40,178 bases of DNA from an uncultured Lachnospiraceae bacterium (GTDB lineage Bacteria > Bacillota > Clostridia > Lachnospirales > Lachnospiraceae): the NCBI GenBank assembly GCA_946566685.1, contig CAMNXA010000027.1, positions 1-40,178 on the forward strand, given 5' to 3'. The notes under the pieces are model-generated. The model worked only from the letters and a program-made list of their open reading frames with translations. It did not search any database and was not told the DNA's origin. The position numbers and the translations under genes were made by a program. Position 1 is the first letter of the stretch, and each line of letters starts with the position of its first letter. This document shows positions 39,157 to 40,178 of this stretch, piece after piece.

Positions 39157-39260
39157 AAAGGTAATAAAAAAAGCATACATAATAAAATAAACATCAATAA
39201 TAATATAATATATCCTTTAATTTCAGTAATGATACCACAAAACATTATTTTTGTCAAATT

Positions 39261-40001
39261 TTAAGGTTTCAGCCAAATACTATCCGGCCTGGCAATAAGA
39301 CGAGCATTATTATATGCCATATCCAAAGTAAGACAGGTATGCCCCAAATATTGATTTCCAGCTTCATTCTTACTCACTACTAAAGCCAAGTCCGGTACAT
39401 TTTCATTAATCAGGCAAATTGGTATCAAAAGTTGTATTTTGCCTTTATAATATTGAGGAACAGCCGTCTTATAATTTGCATTAATCATCTGCTTCGCTCT
39501 CTTGATGGCTCCATCAAAAAGCATACTCTTATTGCTGCTCTCACGTATACTCTCCGGTATTCTCAGAAAATTATCCGGATCATTAAATATATGCGGATAT
39601 TGCGGTATGATTTCGCAATTCGTATCAAATACCAAATCAGCCGGTCTGGAGAAATAATTTGCTCTCTGTGGATTCTCTGTTACACCCATATTTGAAATCT
39701 GATATGCTGTGTAAAACCCATCCAAAAACCACTTCTGTTTACCACTTATCTGATTGGGTACAAAATAGGCATAAATTTCCTGATAAAAATTTGTATATAA
39801 TCCCGTATTAAATAGAGCATACTCTTCTTTTTCAATCACTTTCTCTTCATCAAACAATTTTTCCAGAGTATGGTCAATATAATTTTTTAAAATTACATTA
39901 TCAGAATTCGAACCAAAACTCCATTTTTCCGGACATAAATTTCCTAAATTATTAATTTTTTTATCATAATCATAACAATATGCAAACTGAAATAATTTCA
40001 T
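39261..40001 (-). CDS. DUF3825-type protein
   Basis: The protein has 246 residues, starting MKLFQFAYCYDYDKKINNLGNLCPEKWSFG after AGGAGAAAGATAG. The conserved-looking blocks are YALFNTGLYTNFYQEIYAYFVPNQ, KWFLDGFYTAYQISNMG, PQRANYFSRPADLVFDTNCEIIPQYPHIF, FDGAIKRAKQMINANYKTAVPQYYKGKIQLLIPICL, PDLALVVSK and the C-terminal YLGHTCLTLDMAYNNARLIARPDSIWL. I recognise these as DUF3825. No biochemical function is established. The domain spans nearly the whole protein, whereas it often occurs as part of larger proteins. It has no signal or membrane span. It is AT-rich with its own promoter and terminator, which suggests recent acquisition. Confidence 0.8.
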   Translation of the reverse strand: MKLFQFAYCYDYDKKINNLGNLCPEKWSFGSNSDNVILKNYIDHTLEKLFDEEKVIEKEEYALFNTGLYTNFYQEIYAYFVPNQISGKQKWFLDGFYTAYQISNMGVTENPQRANYFSRPADLVFDTNCEIIPQYPHIFNDPDNFLRIPESIRESSNKSMLFDGAIKRAKQMINANYKTAVPQYYKGKIQLLIPICLINENVPDLALVVSKNEAGNQYLGHTCLTLDMAYNNARLIARPDSIWLKP

Positions 40002-40038
40002 CTATCTTTCTCCTATGATAAATTTATAATTTTAATTT

Positions 40039-40067
40039 AATATACCACAGACTACTTTGCGGTACAA
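40039..40067 (-). promoter_or_regulatory. Candidate promoter of the DUF3825-type gene
   Basis: TTGTAC (40062-40067) and TATATT (40039-40044) are 17 bases apart on the minus strand. Confidence 0.45.
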
Positions 40068-40117
40068 GGTTTCATACTAAATTAAATTTCAACAACATAC
40101 ACTTTCCAAATGACCAC

Positions 40118-40146
40118 AAAAAAACAACACCAGCCGCCAAGTGTTC
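40118..40146 (-). terminator. Terminator of a gene beyond the right edge
   Basis: On the minus strand AACACTTGGCGGCTGGTGTT forms a short stem followed by GTTTTTTT. It probably ends a minus-strand transcript from outside the window. Confidence 0.6.
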
Positions 40147-40178
40147 CTCCGGGATTTACAATGTGTGAACCGAGACAC

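Overview
The window looks like a chromosomal segment of an anaerobic Clostridia bacterium, most likely Lachnospiraceae. This is inferred from gene content and style, not from a database search. The pointers are AGGAGG-type ribosome binding sites, an infC-rpmI-rplT operon behind an attenuated leader, a T-box in front of thrS, pdxS-pdxT, DUF1540 and C_GCAxxG_C_C small Cys-rich proteins, an NSS-family transporter and abundant GGDEF/EAL and chemoreceptor genes. Most genes lie on the minus strand. Most of the window has moderate GC. Two stretches (about 22.9-26.1 kb and 39.2-40.1 kb) are clearly AT-richer and carry genes without a recognisable housekeeping role.

Layout. 0-4.6 kb: the 3' end of an Rpn-type nuclease/transposase gene, an oleate hydratase with an unusual hydrophobic N-terminus, its neighbouring TetR-type regulator, and a sodium-dependent amino-acid-type transporter. 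4.7-11.7 kb: a signalling stretch with a chemoreceptor, a REC(degenerate)-PAS-GGDEF protein and a GGDEF(degenerate)-EAL protein, interrupted by an RlmD-like rRNA methyltransferase, two small conserved-looking proteins and a single tRNA-Pro with an AGG anticodon. 11.8-17.2 kb: a thioesterase, PepD dipeptidase, the IF3-L35-L20 operon (AUU start and leader attenuator), a coiled-coil protein made of LxxK tetrads, a lipoprotein and a DUF1540 protein. 17.3-21.7 kb: a T-box controlled operon of a tiny Asn-rich membrane protein, thrS and a polytopic GT-C-like glycosyltransferase whose start overlaps the thrS stop. 21.7-22.8 kb: a SEC-C motif protein and an overlapping C_GCAxxG_C_C protein.

22.9-26.7 kb is the accessory part: two membrane-anchored proteins of unknown function, a XRE-type regulator with an apparent autoregulatory operator, and a shrunken, frameshifted GH2 beta-mannosidase pseudogene. 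26.8-33.9 kb returns to core genes: a small membrane protein, pdxST (vitamin B6), a TcdA-like E1 protein, a HAD phosphatase, a LysR regulator, a CPBP protease and purA. 33.9-38.9 kb holds rarA, a Cys-rich ArsR/SmtB sensor, a bactofilin with an M23-like protein that has lost its zinc ligands, and a Zn/Cd-type P1B ATPase with an operator-like inverted repeat on its promoter. The window ends with an AT-rich lone DUF3825-type gene and the terminator of a gene that lies outside.

I did not find a CRISPR array, an intact insertion sequence, a prophage or a recognisable defence island. The strongest candidates for something undescribed are the two-gene membrane pair with its XRE regulator, the glycosyltransferase and Asn-rich protein placed under threonine T-box control, the catalytically dead LytM-bactofilin pair, and the A34 proline tRNA.
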